NCBI RefSeq assembly: GCF_900112155.1
Contig: NZ_FOKQ01000006.1
Coordinates: 62,001-126,000 of the forward strand
Source of the DNA: Hominimerdicola alba
GTDB taxonomy: Bacteria > Bacillota > Clostridia > Oscillospirales > Ruminococcaceae
DNA: 64,000 bases
Reading direction: 5' to 3'
Shown: positions 42,201-50,693 of the stretch, piece by piece
How positions within the stretch are numbered: the first letter of the stretch is position 1
How the letters are laid out: the number at the start of each line of letters is the position of its first letter
Translations under genes and position numbers: made by a program
The notes under the pieces: model-generated
Databases searched by the model: none
Told to the model about the DNA's origin: nothing
The model's input: only the letters and a program-made list of their open reading frames with translations

Positions 42201-42528
42201 AAATGTTCTCCTTTCAAGCAAACCTGAATCTGTTTTATCCCACCCCTGCCAAAAAGAAATGAAAGTCTTTGGAATGGGTTCCCGCATGACTTCGTGATGC
42301 TTGGGAATAACCTTTCTTCAGAAAGGTTTTCCCGGCAGCGCCTGCATTTTGTATGATAGAATATCGCTTTAGGCAGGAGCCGGGGTATAACAGCTGAGCC
42401 TCCCGCAAGGCTTGACCTTACGACGGGAGGCTCATTTGCTTATCATATGATCTCTTTCTCGCAATTGCGGGTGTTGCCCCGCTCTCTCCAATTTTCATCA
42501 GGCACAGAGTGTACTGCGCCATGAAAGC
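42201..42528. other. Intergenic region with two hairpins
   Basis: No gene. AACCTTTC-TTCA-GAAAGGTT at 42309-42328 and a strong TGAGCCTCCCG/CGGGAGGCTCA stem at 42395-42434 with an inner AAGG/CCTT pairing. Neither has a clear T-run; the second could end the WYL-regulator transcript or be a dispersed palindromic element. Confidence 0.5.
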
Positions 42529-43515
42529 TTACTTGTAGCTTTCGGATATCTCCTCCAGATATTCCTTAGCCTGCTCGATAACGTTATCGGGCGCAAGGAT
42601 CTTAGCCTTCTTGCCGAACTGGAAGAACCAGCCCCAGAAAGTTGGCGCGATCTGAACATCTGCTGTAAGGCAGAAAGTGGTGTCGGAATTTCTGTGGGGG
42701 TGACAGTTCATGCCGAATTTGTCGATAACGACATTAGCCAGTGAATTATCGAACTGCATAGTAACGCTTTCCAGCTTACCGCCGAACATACCGTAAAGCG
42801 ACTGCATATTGCTTACTTCAGCTCTCTCATCATCTGTGAGTTTTCTGGCGTTTTCTTCGGTCACATCGACGTTTATCATTCTGTCAACCCTGTAGCGGCA
42901 GATCTTCTCGTGCTTGTTGCACCAGCAAACGAGGTAGTAATTCTCGTTCTCCCATACCAGGGAATAGGGTGATACATTGTAGAAATCACCGCCGTGCTTG
43001 AGTATCTGCTTTTTGTCGGGGTTGAATTCGGTGTACCTGAAACGTATTTCCTTCTCCTCGAAAATACCCTCCTGTATCTTGTTTACGGAGTAGTAGATCT
43101 GCTCGTTGAAGTTTTTAGCGCGGTTATCAACGTGTATCTGTCTGCGCAGCTGCTTGCCTTTGTATTCGCTGGTAAGGGACTGCAGCTTCTTGATAAGCTC
43201 CTGCGACTTCTTTTTGGTAAGAAATCTGCTGGAAGCGATCGCGTCAGCCAGCACGAAAAGCTCTTCCTGCTGGAAGGTTCTTTCGCCCAGGTAGTAAGCA
43301 TTGGAATGTCCGTCCTTGACGGTCACGATGTCCATTCCGCTGTCACAGAGCGTTTTTATATCATCATAGATGGTCTTGCGCTCTGCCTTGATGCCGATCT
43401 CACCGAGTATCTCGATGAGCTTGGCGCCCGTAAATGAATGATTCTCGTCTGTCTTAGCCTCGAACAGCTTTTTCATCGTAAGAAGCTTCTGCTTCTGTCT
43501 TGACTGTACTGCCAC
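42529..43515 (-). CDS. WYL-domain transcriptional regulator
   Basis: 328 residues, GTG start at 43515 placed 9 bases after GGGGAGG. An N-terminal winged helix (about 10-85: FTGAKLIEILGEIGIKAERKTIYDDIKTL) is followed by the WYL domain with VSPYSLVWENENYYLVCWC and RYRVDRM, then a WYL C-terminal extension. WYL domains bind nucleic-acid or nucleotide ligands and control transcription. It starts 1 base after the DUF896 gene stop, so the two are coupled. Confidence 0.88.
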   Translation of the reverse strand: MAVQSRQKQKLLTMKKLFEAKTDENHSFTGAKLIEILGEIGIKAERKTIYDDIKTLCDSGMDIVTVKDGHSNAYYLGERTFQQEELFVLADAIASSRFLTKKKSQELIKKLQSLTSEYKGKQLRRQIHVDNRAKNFNEQIYYSVNKIQEGIFEEKEIRFRYTEFNPDKKQILKHGGDFYNVSPYSLVWENENYYLVCWCNKHEKICRYRVDRMINVDVTEENARKLTDDERAEVSNMQSLYGMFGGKLESVTMQFDNSLANVVIDKFGMNCHPHRNSDTTFCLTADVQIAPTFWGWFFQFGKKAKILAPDNVIEQAKEYLEEISESYK

Positions 43516-43516
43516 T

Positions 43517-43738
43517 TTATTTATCCTCCCCGCTACGCTTCATATCCTTTACCTTGACCATGGAACCGTCGGGCTCCTTTATCACAGTATGCTCCAGCGT
43601 ATCAGTGAAATTCGCTGTTACACTGCGCCTGTATTCCATCCTAAGTGCCTCGCGTTCGGATTTCTCCTCATCGGTCAGCTCCCTCTGTCTGGAAATGGCT
43701 GTCAGCTCAGATATTCTGTCAAGCTTTTTTTTCTCCAT
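43517..43738 (-). CDS. DUF896 (YnzC-like) protein
   Basis: 73 residues: KKKLDRISELTAISRQRELTDEEK, then a second helix EREALRMEYRRSV. This is the short two-helix DUF896/YnzC protein of Firmicutes, of unknown function. It precedes the WYL regulator in the same transcript. The C-terminal KVKDMKRSGED is typical. Confidence 0.9.
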   Translation of the reverse strand: MEKKKLDRISELTAISRQRELTDEEKSEREALRMEYRRSVTANFTDTLEHTVIKEPDGSMVKVKDMKRSGEDK

Positions 43739-43845
43739 AAATCTTTACACTGCTCCTTTGCCGCTATACTTTGTTTGAATTGTAACTTTTGTAATCTATT
43801 TGTAACCAAACAGAGCATAAACGACCCATAATGATAGGTGCATTC

Positions 43846-43885
43846 GGGCTTACACAATACCCGATCTCCGCATGGGCTTACACAA
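43846..43885. repeat. Direct repeat GGGCTTACACAA
   Basis: GGGCTTACACAA at 43846-43857 and 43874-43885, 28 bases apart, each followed by YACCC. The distance is close to a multiple of the helix turn, so a tandem protein site is possible. Confidence 0.4.
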
Positions 43886-44093
43886 CACCCTCACGAAGTT
43901 TTCACAGTCCACGATATTTGTTCAGACATTTGTTGTGAATTTTATATATCTTATATGTCCGATAAAATTCCCCGAACCGTTATTGCAAGACCTATTATAG
44001 CACACCTTTCAACAAAAATCAAGCACAATTTGCACAAACAGTCCGATATTTTTCACTCAATTTGACTAAATTTTTTTAAAATTGCGTTCACTA

Positions 44094-44122
44094 TTGACTT
44101 CGACCACAATATATGGTATACT
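44094..44122 (+). promoter_or_regulatory. Sigma-A promoter of the sigma-like gene
   Basis: TTGACT (44094-44099), 17 bases, TATACT (44117-44122). Confidence 0.75.
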
Positions 44123-44208
44123 AAAAATAGGAACAAACATTCGAGTTTGAAAATTTACAATTTGGTTACAAATTGATTTCAAAGGAAATACAGGAGGTTT
44201 CAGCTATC

Positions 44209-44544
44209 TTGACCAAAAAAAGACTCTCATATGATATCGGTGCAGAGTACCTGCCAACGGGTGACGGCTTTGAGGACGAAATGTTCAAAAAAGAGAAAAA
44301 AGATGATGATGAAGCCCGCAGCGAGTATACAAAAGCACTCTATAAAATGCTTGAAAACAATTTGACGAAAAAGCAAAAATGTTATATAATATTATACTAT
44401 AAAGATAAGCTGACCGTCAATGAAATAGCCGAAAAATTCGGGGTTGACAAGTCTACCGTATCGCGGACGATAAACCGCGGCAGAAAAAGAATAGTCGGCA
44501 ACGCGGGGCGCGCTGCCATGAGCAGACTTTTTTCAAAAAACTGA
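44209..44544 (+). CDS. Sigma-70 region 4-like helix-turn-helix protein, TTG start
   Basis: 111 residues. AGGAGG (44192-44197) is 11 bases before the TTG at 44209, and no ATG is available in frame. Residues 50-100 are a sigma region 4 domain (LTKKQKCYIILYYKDKLTVNEIAEKFGVDKSTVSRTINRGRKRI). Region 2 is missing, so it is not a full sigma factor; a positive-control or accessory regulator is likely. After the TGA stop the same frame stays open for 54 codons. Confidence 0.8.
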   Translation: MTKKRLSYDIGAEYLPTGDGFEDEMFKKEKKDDDEARSEYTKALYKMLENNLTKKQKCYIILYYKDKLTVNEIAEKFGVDKSTVSRTINRGRKRIVGNAGRAAMSRLFSKN

Positions 44545-44878
44545 GGTGTCTGTAAAAATACCCCCGTTGGGGCACCCCTGTCGGACTATCCGTTTTTTGA
44601 CCCATCCGCCTTTTCAGCCTATCCGAATTTGCGGTCAGCCTTGTTTGGCGGTACTGTTTTTTGGTCGGGCAGGCTGTACGCTTTTTTGAACGGCGTTCCT
44701 TTTATATAAGGTATGCCCGTCCGCGTGTTGCCGCTGACAAGCAGTTTTACAGTGATATCCATTTATTTACATCATGGGATATCTGTGTTTCAGAAATAAT
44801 CTTCCAATCTTACTATTGACGTTTTCCGACCGTTCCGCCAAAACCGAAAATCACACTTTTTTATGAAAGGACAAAGCC
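44545..44878 (+). other. Region between sigma-like gene and decarboxylase; in-frame continuation
   Basis: The frame of the sigma-like gene continues past its TGA from 44545 to a TAA at 44707-44709. The rest to 44878 holds no gene. The decarboxylase ribosome site GAAAGGA is at its right end. Confidence 0.4.
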
Positions 44879-46222
44879 ATGTCTGCACCCATATACGAAT
44901 TTGCCAAAAACTACGCTGAAAGCTGCGTTTCACGCTTTCATATGCCGGGTCATAAGGGCAAGCCGCTCCACGGGCTTGAACCCCTCGACCTCACCGAGAT
45001 ACACGGCGCCGATTATCTCTTCGGTGCCGAGGGCATAATCGCCGCAAGCGAAGCCCGCACCGCTGACCTCTACGGCACGGCGAAGACCCTCTATTCCACC
45101 GAGGGTTCAAGCCTTTGCATAAAGACCATGCTCGCCATCGCCGACCATTGCCGCACCGACAGACAGCACCGTATGCTGGTGATAGCCCCCCGCAACGTCC
45201 ACAAGGCTTTCATCAATGCCTGCATACTGCTGGATATCGATGTAAAATGGGTCTATCCCGCTGTCAAGAGCCGTTCTCTCTGCTCTTCGGCTGTAACCGC
45301 CGATGATATCTCAGCCGCTATAGATTCATGTCCGCGCACCCCCGATGCGGTCTATATAACCTCACCTGACTACTTGGGCTTTATCGCTGATATCCCCGCC
45401 ATATCCGCCCTTTGCCGAAATCACGGTTTGCCTTTGATAGTTGATAACGCCCACGGCGCTTACCTTAAATTTCTCGATACTGACACCCACCCCATCACCC
45501 TCGGTGCTGATATGTGCTGTGATTCCGCCCACAAGACTTTGCCATGCTACACAGGCGGTGCAATGCTGCATATTTCCAAGTCTGCCCCCGCAGGATTTGT
45601 GGAGTGTTCCAAGCTGATGATGTCGCTTTTTGCATCAACCAGCCCATCTTACCTCATCATGCAAAGCCTTGATCTTTGCTCAGAATATCTTGCAGGAGAT
45701 TATCCCGCCGCCCTCGCTGAAACAGCACAGCGCACCGAACTCTGCAAGCGCCGTCTTAATGATATGGGCTGGCGCACCATCGGGGACGAAAAATGCAAGA
45801 TAACCATAGCTTCGGCTGAAGGCGGCATAAGCGGCGATTTTCTGGGAGATATCCTGCGCCGAAATAAAATAGAGCCCGAGTACACCGACCCCGACCTTGT
45901 GGTGCTGATGACTTCACCTTTCAACACCGAAGAAGACTTCATCCGCCTTGAATCTGCCATGTCGGAGATACCTGTTTCACAAGGCAATGACCTGGAATTT
46001 GACGGCATACCCGAAGCGGTGGTTCGTCTGCCTATACGCCAAGCCGCATTTGCACTCCAGCAGGAAATTCCCGCAGATGAAGCCGCAGGAAGGATATGCG
46101 GCATGACGGTCACAAGCTGTCAGCCCTCGGTGCCCATAGCCGTCAGCGGCGAGGAGATAACCCCCGAGATAATCTCCATCCTCAAAAGATACGGCATATC
46201 CGATATAAGCGTTTTAAGGTAA
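44879..46222 (+). CDS. Orn/Lys/Arg decarboxylase-like PLP enzyme
   Basis: 447 residues. The fold-I PLP enzyme shows FHMPGHKG near the start, STEGSSLCIKTML, NAHGAY with the cofactor Asp in VDNAHG, and the PLP lysine in SAHKTLP (about 222). It matches the short Firmicute group (YaaO/SpeA type), which lacks the N-terminal wing domain of enterobacterial enzymes. Substrate among Arg, Lys and Orn cannot be fixed. It precedes darA-holB as in B. subtilis, where tmk also lies between. Confidence 0.87.
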   Translation: MSAPIYEFAKNYAESCVSRFHMPGHKGKPLHGLEPLDLTEIHGADYLFGAEGIIAASEARTADLYGTAKTLYSTEGSSLCIKTMLAIADHCRTDRQHRMLVIAPRNVHKAFINACILLDIDVKWVYPAVKSRSLCSSAVTADDISAAIDSCPRTPDAVYITSPDYLGFIADIPAISALCRNHGLPLIVDNAHGAYLKFLDTDTHPITLGADMCCDSAHKTLPCYTGGAMLHISKSAPAGFVECSKLMMSLFASTSPSYLIMQSLDLCSEYLAGDYPAALAETAQRTELCKRRLNDMGWRTIGDEKCKITIASAEGGISGDFLGDILRRNKIEPEYTDPDLVVLMTSPFNTEEDFIRLESAMSEIPVSQGNDLEFDGIPEAVVRLPIRQAAFALQQEIPADEAAGRICGMTVTSCQPSVPIAVSGEEITPEIISILKRYGISDISVLR

Positions 46223-46229
46223 AACGCTC

Positions 46230-46258
46230 TTTACTTTTCGGGTTTAAAATGATATAAT
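46230..46258 (+). promoter_or_regulatory. Sigma-A promoter of darA-holB
   Basis: TTTACT (46230-46235), 17 bases, TATAAT (46253-46258). A TCCGCC/GGCGGA hairpin (about 46277-46297) follows in the leader. Confidence 0.65.
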
Positions 46259-46315
46259 AATATAATAGTATAATATCCGCCCTATCTTTAGGCGGAAAAT
46301 TCAGGAGGTACTCCG

Positions 46316-46639
46316 ATGAAACTTGTATATGCGATAGTTAATAATGATGACACCTACGCTGTAAATAAAGGTCTGCAAAAGGCAGGCATACGCGCCACAA
46401 AGCTGTCTTCCACAGGCGGATTTCTCATGGCGGGAAATACCACTTTCATGATATGCTGTGAAGATGCACAGGTGGATATGGTGATCGAAGTTCTTAAAGA
46501 ACATTCCCGCAAGCGTAAGCAGTTCGTGCCCTCGTCTGTTGTTACCGAACCTATCAACGAAAAATCCGTGCCTGTTGAAGTTGCCATCGGCGGCGCGACT
46601 ATCTTCGTTACCGATATCGAGCGTTTTGAACAGGTATAA
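46316..46639 (+). CDS. darA: Cyclic-di-AMP receptor DarA (PstA, YaaQ)
   Basis: 107 residues with AGGAGG upstream. A PII-like fold: MKLVYAIVNNDD, KLSSTGGFLMAGNTTF (ligand loop with G-G-F) and a C-terminal FVTDIERFEQ. This family binds cyclic di-AMP as a trimer. The following gene is holB, 3 bases downstream, the conserved Firmicute pairing. Confidence 0.95.
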   Translation: MKLVYAIVNNDDTYAVNKGLQKAGIRATKLSSTGGFLMAGNTTFMICCEDAQVDMVIEVLKEHSRKRKQFVPSSVVTEPINEKSVPVEVAIGGATIFVTDIERFEQV

Positions 46640-46642
46640 CAG

Positions 46643-47614
46643 ATGAAGATATACGGCAATCAGACCCTGCTGAAACAGACCGCACGCATGGTCAGCGCAG
46701 GGCGTGAACCACATTCCATGATAATTCACGGCGAAAAAGGGCTTGGCAAAAAGGAGATAGCTAAGTATATCGCGGCACAGCTGATGTGCGAAGCCCATAC
46801 AGGCGAGCCCTGCGGCACCTGCCGAAGCTGTCGGCTTATCGAAAAAGGTGTCCACCCCGACCTTATCTTTGCACAGCCCAACGATAAGGGCAACTATTAT
46901 GTTGAGGATATCCGTGATACCATCGTGGCAGATGCCCCTGTTGCCCCCAATGAGGGTGAGATAAAGGTCTACGTCATACCCGACCTTGACCTATCGTTGC
47001 AGACCACTGTGCAGGTGCAGAATATCCTGCTGAAACTGATAGAAGAGCCACCCGACCATACCGCGCTGATACTCACAGCCCGCAGCAGGGAGACTTTTCT
47101 TTCAACGATAATCTCCCGATGCGTAAGCCTTGCAGCCGCCCCTGTGACGATGCAGGAAAGCGGCGAGTATTTGCAGGCGAATTACCCCGACCGCGATATC
47201 ACCGAGATACGCGAAGCCCTTGAAGCGGGCAAAGGCAATATCGGAAGATGCCGCGCTTATATGGAAAAGGAGCAGTATTATAATTCCGTGGCTCTGGCGA
47301 AAAACCTAGCCGCCGCCTACTCCGAGGGCAGCGAGTACGGTGTGCTGAAAGCCCTTGCCGCCGCAGACGGCAAAAAAGCCCTGCTGCGTGAGGGTGTGTA
47401 TCTCTTCTCCGAGATAGTCCGCGATTCCTGCGCACTGTTGACAGATGGCGAGGTAATAGGCTGTGACACCCGCGCCGCCGAAGCGCTCTCCCGAAAGCTT
47501 ACTCTATCCGCAGGTGCTGAACTATACGATATCCTGACAGCCGCAGTACGCAGGATAGATGCGAATTGCAGTTTGTCATTGGTATGCAATAGTTTGTGCG
47601 CGGAGTTGTTTTGA
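46643..47614 (+). CDS. holB: DNA polymerase III delta' subunit
   Basis: 323 residues. Part of the clamp loader. A degenerate P-loop GEKGLGKKEIAKYI (about 31-44), a zinc module C-x8-C-x2-C-x2-C (CEAHTGEPCGTCRSC, about 52-66) and the SRC motif in STIISRCVSL are visible. The length is normal. Directly downstream of darA, probably one transcript. Confidence 0.92.
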   Translation: MKIYGNQTLLKQTARMVSAGREPHSMIIHGEKGLGKKEIAKYIAAQLMCEAHTGEPCGTCRSCRLIEKGVHPDLIFAQPNDKGNYYVEDIRDTIVADAPVAPNEGEIKVYVIPDLDLSLQTTVQVQNILLKLIEEPPDHTALILTARSRETFLSTIISRCVSLAAAPVTMQESGEYLQANYPDRDITEIREALEAGKGNIGRCRAYMEKEQYYNSVALAKNLAAAYSEGSEYGVLKALAAADGKKALLREGVYLFSEIVRDSCALLTDGEVIGCDTRAAEALSRKLTLSAGAELYDILTAAVRRIDANCSLSLVCNSLCAELF

Positions 47615-47657
47615 ACTGCCTATTCTATCCTAATGATTATTTATGGGGCTTATATGT

Positions 47658-48602
47658 ATGAAAAAAATAATTCTAATCTGTATTATAGCTGTTATTTCGT
47701 GTACAGGTGTATGGTTTTTCAAAGATAAAACGCTGTTACGCACTTTATCGGGCTGGAAACTTTATTCTACTGACTGTAGAGAATTGCTGGATGATAACGG
47801 CGAACTTGATACTAGGATATATTCCTCGTTTGGTTTAGGCAGAATGAAAAAACTTACGAGGCTTGAGGTAGAATCACAGGATAAATATGATTTTCTTGAG
47901 AAACTCAAGAATCTTGAAGTGTTAAATGTAAATATAAACGAAGATCATACCATTGATATTTCAAAATTTCCTGAAGTCAGATCACTGAAAGAATTGGTGA
48001 TTTTTGACTGCGACTTTACCGAAATTTGTACAGAGGATATATCGGACAAAATGCCAGAGTTAGAATCCCTTTCGTTCTATTCGTGTCACATTACTGATGA
48101 TAATATCAGGGATATCAGCAAATGCAATAAAATAAAAAGAATACAGATTTATGGCACTGATGAAAAATTATATGATCTGTATCCACTTACTAAAATGGAC
48201 AATTTAGAAGAGTTGTATCTTGAAGCATATTTTCCTGACTTTGACCTTTCTCCAATAGCTGAGATGTCGAAACTTAAAGTGTTGGAATGTGCAGTATATA
48301 ATGATGAAGATCTCAAAATCACAACCCACCTGTCCTCGGTGCAAAAACTGATAATATACAGTAACAGTTTTTTCCCTAATTGCGGTGATGATAAGCCGGA
48401 ACTTCCTGAAAATTATTTCGATGAATTAGAGTCATTGGAAGAATTTTCTGCTTATAGTTTTACAATAGGTGATAAAATAGATATTTCATCACTTCCTTCA
48501 AATCTGAAAGAAATGACCTTTATCGACTGCAATATCAGTGAAAATGTAAAAAACAAAATAGCTGAATCAGGTATAAGAATAAAAGTCAAAGACAGCGCTT
48601 AG
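47658..48602 (+). CDS. Leucine-rich-repeat protein with N-terminal membrane anchor
   Basis: 314 residues. The start is uncertain: ATG 47643 or 47658, neither with a strong ribosome site; 47658 puts a basic MKKIILICIIAVISCTGVWFF helix at the very N-terminus. Residues about 60-300 contain at least eight irregular leucine-rich repeats (LKNLEVLNVNI, LKELVIFDCDF, LESLSFYSCHI, LEELYLEAYF). It is richer in A/T than its neighbours, so it may be a later arrival. The partner is unknown. Confidence 0.7.
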   Translation: MKKIILICIIAVISCTGVWFFKDKTLLRTLSGWKLYSTDCRELLDDNGELDTRIYSSFGLGRMKKLTRLEVESQDKYDFLEKLKNLEVLNVNINEDHTIDISKFPEVRSLKELVIFDCDFTEICTEDISDKMPELESLSFYSCHITDDNIRDISKCNKIKRIQIYGTDEKLYDLYPLTKMDNLEELYLEAYFPDFDLSPIAEMSKLKVLECAVYNDEDLKITTHLSSVQKLIIYSNSFFPNCGDDKPELPENYFDELESLEEFSAYSFTIGDKIDISSLPSNLKEMTFIDCNISENVKNKIAESGIRIKVKDSA

Positions 48603-48642
48603 TATTTTTGATAATTTTTCTGATATCAGACTAAACTTTTTT

Positions 48643-48667
48643 AGAGCCTTTCCGAAGGCTCTTTTTG
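48643..48667 (+). terminator. Intrinsic terminator of the LRR gene
   Basis: AGAGCCTT-TCCG-AAGGCTCT, then TTTTT. Confidence 0.88.
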
Positions 48668-49158
48668 GTTCATATATCATAAAAGGAGAATACACCGATG
48701 AAATTGATCCTGCGATAATAAATGAGTTTATCGTCGGTTTTTACCCTTTATCTTTATCCAAACCGACGCAGTCGCTGTTATCCGATGGCTCGACCCGTCA
48801 GGGGCGAAACGTCCACCGCAGTCCTCACATAAAACCGTCAAACTCCCCAAACTAACACCCCACCCTATGTGCAAACAAATGATTTTAAATTTAACACGGA
48901 CATATTTCTGCAAGAGTTGTACAAAAACGTACAACTTTTCAGCATTTTACGCTGATGGTAAGAAAGAAGATCCAGTCTGTTTGCTGCACAGAGCGTGCTG
49001 TGAATGAGCGTTTACATAAAAAGTCCGTGCGCACGATGGCAGGCAGCCGACCGCTGTAACTACGGTACAAAGGACGGCGTGTTATACTGTACGGACTCGG
49101 CAGCTTGAAAACTGAATATTAATCGGACATATTGTAATAAAAAAATCCTCTCTGCATC

Positions 49159-49187
49159 TTTACTTTTTTGGTGATATGTGCTATAAT
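49159..49187 (+). promoter_or_regulatory. Sigma-A promoter of the CoA-ligase gene
   Basis: TTTACT (49159-49164), 17 bases, TATAAT (49182-49187). Confidence 0.7.
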
Positions 49188-49225
49188 TATAAAGTTGAAA
49201 ATACTTCCATAAGGAGGAAAAACAA

Positions 49226-50461
49226 ATGCAGATAACAGAAACTCAGCTGGCACAGGTCAATGACCGTATACGTGCGCTGATAGCATCAAACAGCTTCTAC
49301 GGCAAAAAGCTGGAAGAAGCAGGCATAACCGAAGTACACACTCCCGAAGAATTCGCAAAGCTCCCTTTCTCCGAAAAGAAAGATCTTCGTGACGCTTACC
49401 CTCTGGGACTTATGACTGCTCCCGAGGAGGAGATAGTTCGTATACATTCCTCATCGGGAACAACAGGTACTCCCGTAATTATCCCCTATACCGCCAAGGA
49501 CGTTGACGACTGGGGCGAAATGTTCAAGCGTTGCTATGAGGTGGCAGGCATCACCAATAAGGACAGGATCCAGATAACTCCCGGCTACGGTCTGTGGACA
49601 GCAGGTATCGGTTTCCAGAACGGCTGTGAAAAGCTGGGCGCAATGGCAGTTCCTATGGGTCCCGGCAATACTGAGAAACAGCTTGAAATGATGCAGGCAC
49701 TTGAAACAACCGTCCTCTGCTCCACTTCTTCCTATGCACTTCTTCTTGCAGAAGAGATACAGAAGCGCGGAATCAAGGATAAGATACATCTTAAAAAGGG
49801 CGTTATCGGCTCCGAAAGATGGTCGGATAAGATGCGTGAGCGCATCTCAAACGAACTGGGCATCGAGCTTTATGATATCTACGGTCTTACCGAGATATAC
49901 GGCCCCGGCATCGGCATAAACTGCGAACACAACACAGGTATGCACATCTGGGACGACTATCTCTATCTCGAAATAATCGACCCCAAGACAGGCGAGAATG
50001 TTCCCGACGGCGAGTGGGGCGAGATCGTCATCACTACTCTTGTTAAAGAGGGCGCACCCCTTATCCGTTACAGAACCCATGACCTCTCCCGTATCATTCC
50101 GGGCGAGTGTCCCTGCGGAAGAAAATATCCCCGCATAGATACCATCAGGGGCAGAACAGATGATATGATGAAGATCAAGGGCGTTAACGTGTTCCCCAGC
50201 CAGATAGAGGAAGTGCTTGCGGAATTCGATGAGATATCCAGCGAGTACCAGATTCGTATCTCCCATCTTGATGGCAAGGATACCATGCGTATCTATGTTG
50301 AAACTAACGGAAGCGTTGATTTTGCCGAGCTTGCAAAGCACATAGCTGAGCGCGTAAAGAGCAAGATAGGCTTCACACCCATAGTAAAGGTAGTCGAGAT
50401 AGGCGTTCTTCCCAGAAGCATGAAGAAGACCGCTCGTGTTATCGACGAAAGATTTGACTGA
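49226..50461 (+). CDS. Phenylacetate-CoA ligase-like AMP-forming enzyme
   Basis: 411 residues, AAGGAGG upstream. AMP-binding motif SSSGTTGTPVIIPYT (about 75-90), YGLTEIYGPGIG and the hinge region KIKGVNVFPSQIEEVL mark the PaaK subfamily, which activates arylacetates to CoA thioesters. No phenylacetate degradation genes are nearby. In rumen bacteria such enzymes may serve reductive carboxylation of phenylacetate for phenylalanine synthesis (known pathway; inference here). Confidence 0.88.
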   Translation: MQITETQLAQVNDRIRALIASNSFYGKKLEEAGITEVHTPEEFAKLPFSEKKDLRDAYPLGLMTAPEEEIVRIHSSSGTTGTPVIIPYTAKDVDDWGEMFKRCYEVAGITNKDRIQITPGYGLWTAGIGFQNGCEKLGAMAVPMGPGNTEKQLEMMQALETTVLCSTSSYALLLAEEIQKRGIKDKIHLKKGVIGSERWSDKMRERISNELGIELYDIYGLTEIYGPGIGINCEHNTGMHIWDDYLYLEIIDPKTGENVPDGEWGEIVITTLVKEGAPLIRYRTHDLSRIIPGECPCGRKYPRIDTIRGRTDDMMKIKGVNVFPSQIEEVLAEFDEISSEYQIRISHLDGKDTMRIYVETNGSVDFAELAKHIAERVKSKIGFTPIVKVVEIGVLPRSMKKTARVIDERFD

Positions 50462-50484
50462 TATCATTATATTAAACATTTTAT

Positions 50485-50515
50485 GACCCGACGTTCAAAT
50501 GCTGTCGGGTCTTTT
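50485..50515 (+). terminator. Intrinsic terminator
   Basis: GACCCGAC pairs with GTCGGGTC, then TTTT. Confidence 0.85.
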
Positions 50516-50608
50516 CATGGGTCGTATTTTACCTTTTTATACGAATTGACGAGTTTTATGCAAAAATATTAAATCACCGTAAAATTCTTCGTGTGTACCC
50601 CTGACCAC

Positions 50609-50637
50609 TTGAAATAATAGCAGAATCATGCTATAAT
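50609..50637 (+). promoter_or_regulatory. Sigma-A promoter of the esterase gene
   Basis: TTGAAA (50609-50614), 17 bases, TATAAT (50632-50637). Confidence 0.75.
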
Positions 50638-50693
50638 AAACCAAGCGCCGCGATGAAAGGGCGCTCGTTAAGGGTAAATGACAGGAGTATTTT

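Larger units (their letters stand above)
43739..44208. other. Intergenic region upstream of the sigma-like gene
   Basis: AT-rich; contains one direct repeat pair and the promoter for the next gene, listed separately. No gene recognised. Confidence 0.5.
48603..49225. other. Intergenic region with remnants
   Basis: After a terminator, a strong ribosome site (AAAGGAG) precedes a six-codon frame MKLILR-stop at 48698-48718, which looks like the start of a lost gene. GC-rich sequence at 48770-48830 and 48980-49110 differs from the AT-rich surroundings. AGTTGTAC/GTACAACT at 48915-48936 is followed by TTTC and may be a terminator. TCCGT (49022) and ACGGA (49099) could close a structured RNA. Nothing is firm. 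Confidence 0.45.

Noticed and set aside
49090-49125. rRNA-operon leader-like string GAAAACTGAATA
   Set aside because: Only a short chance resemblance; no rRNA or tRNA gene follows.
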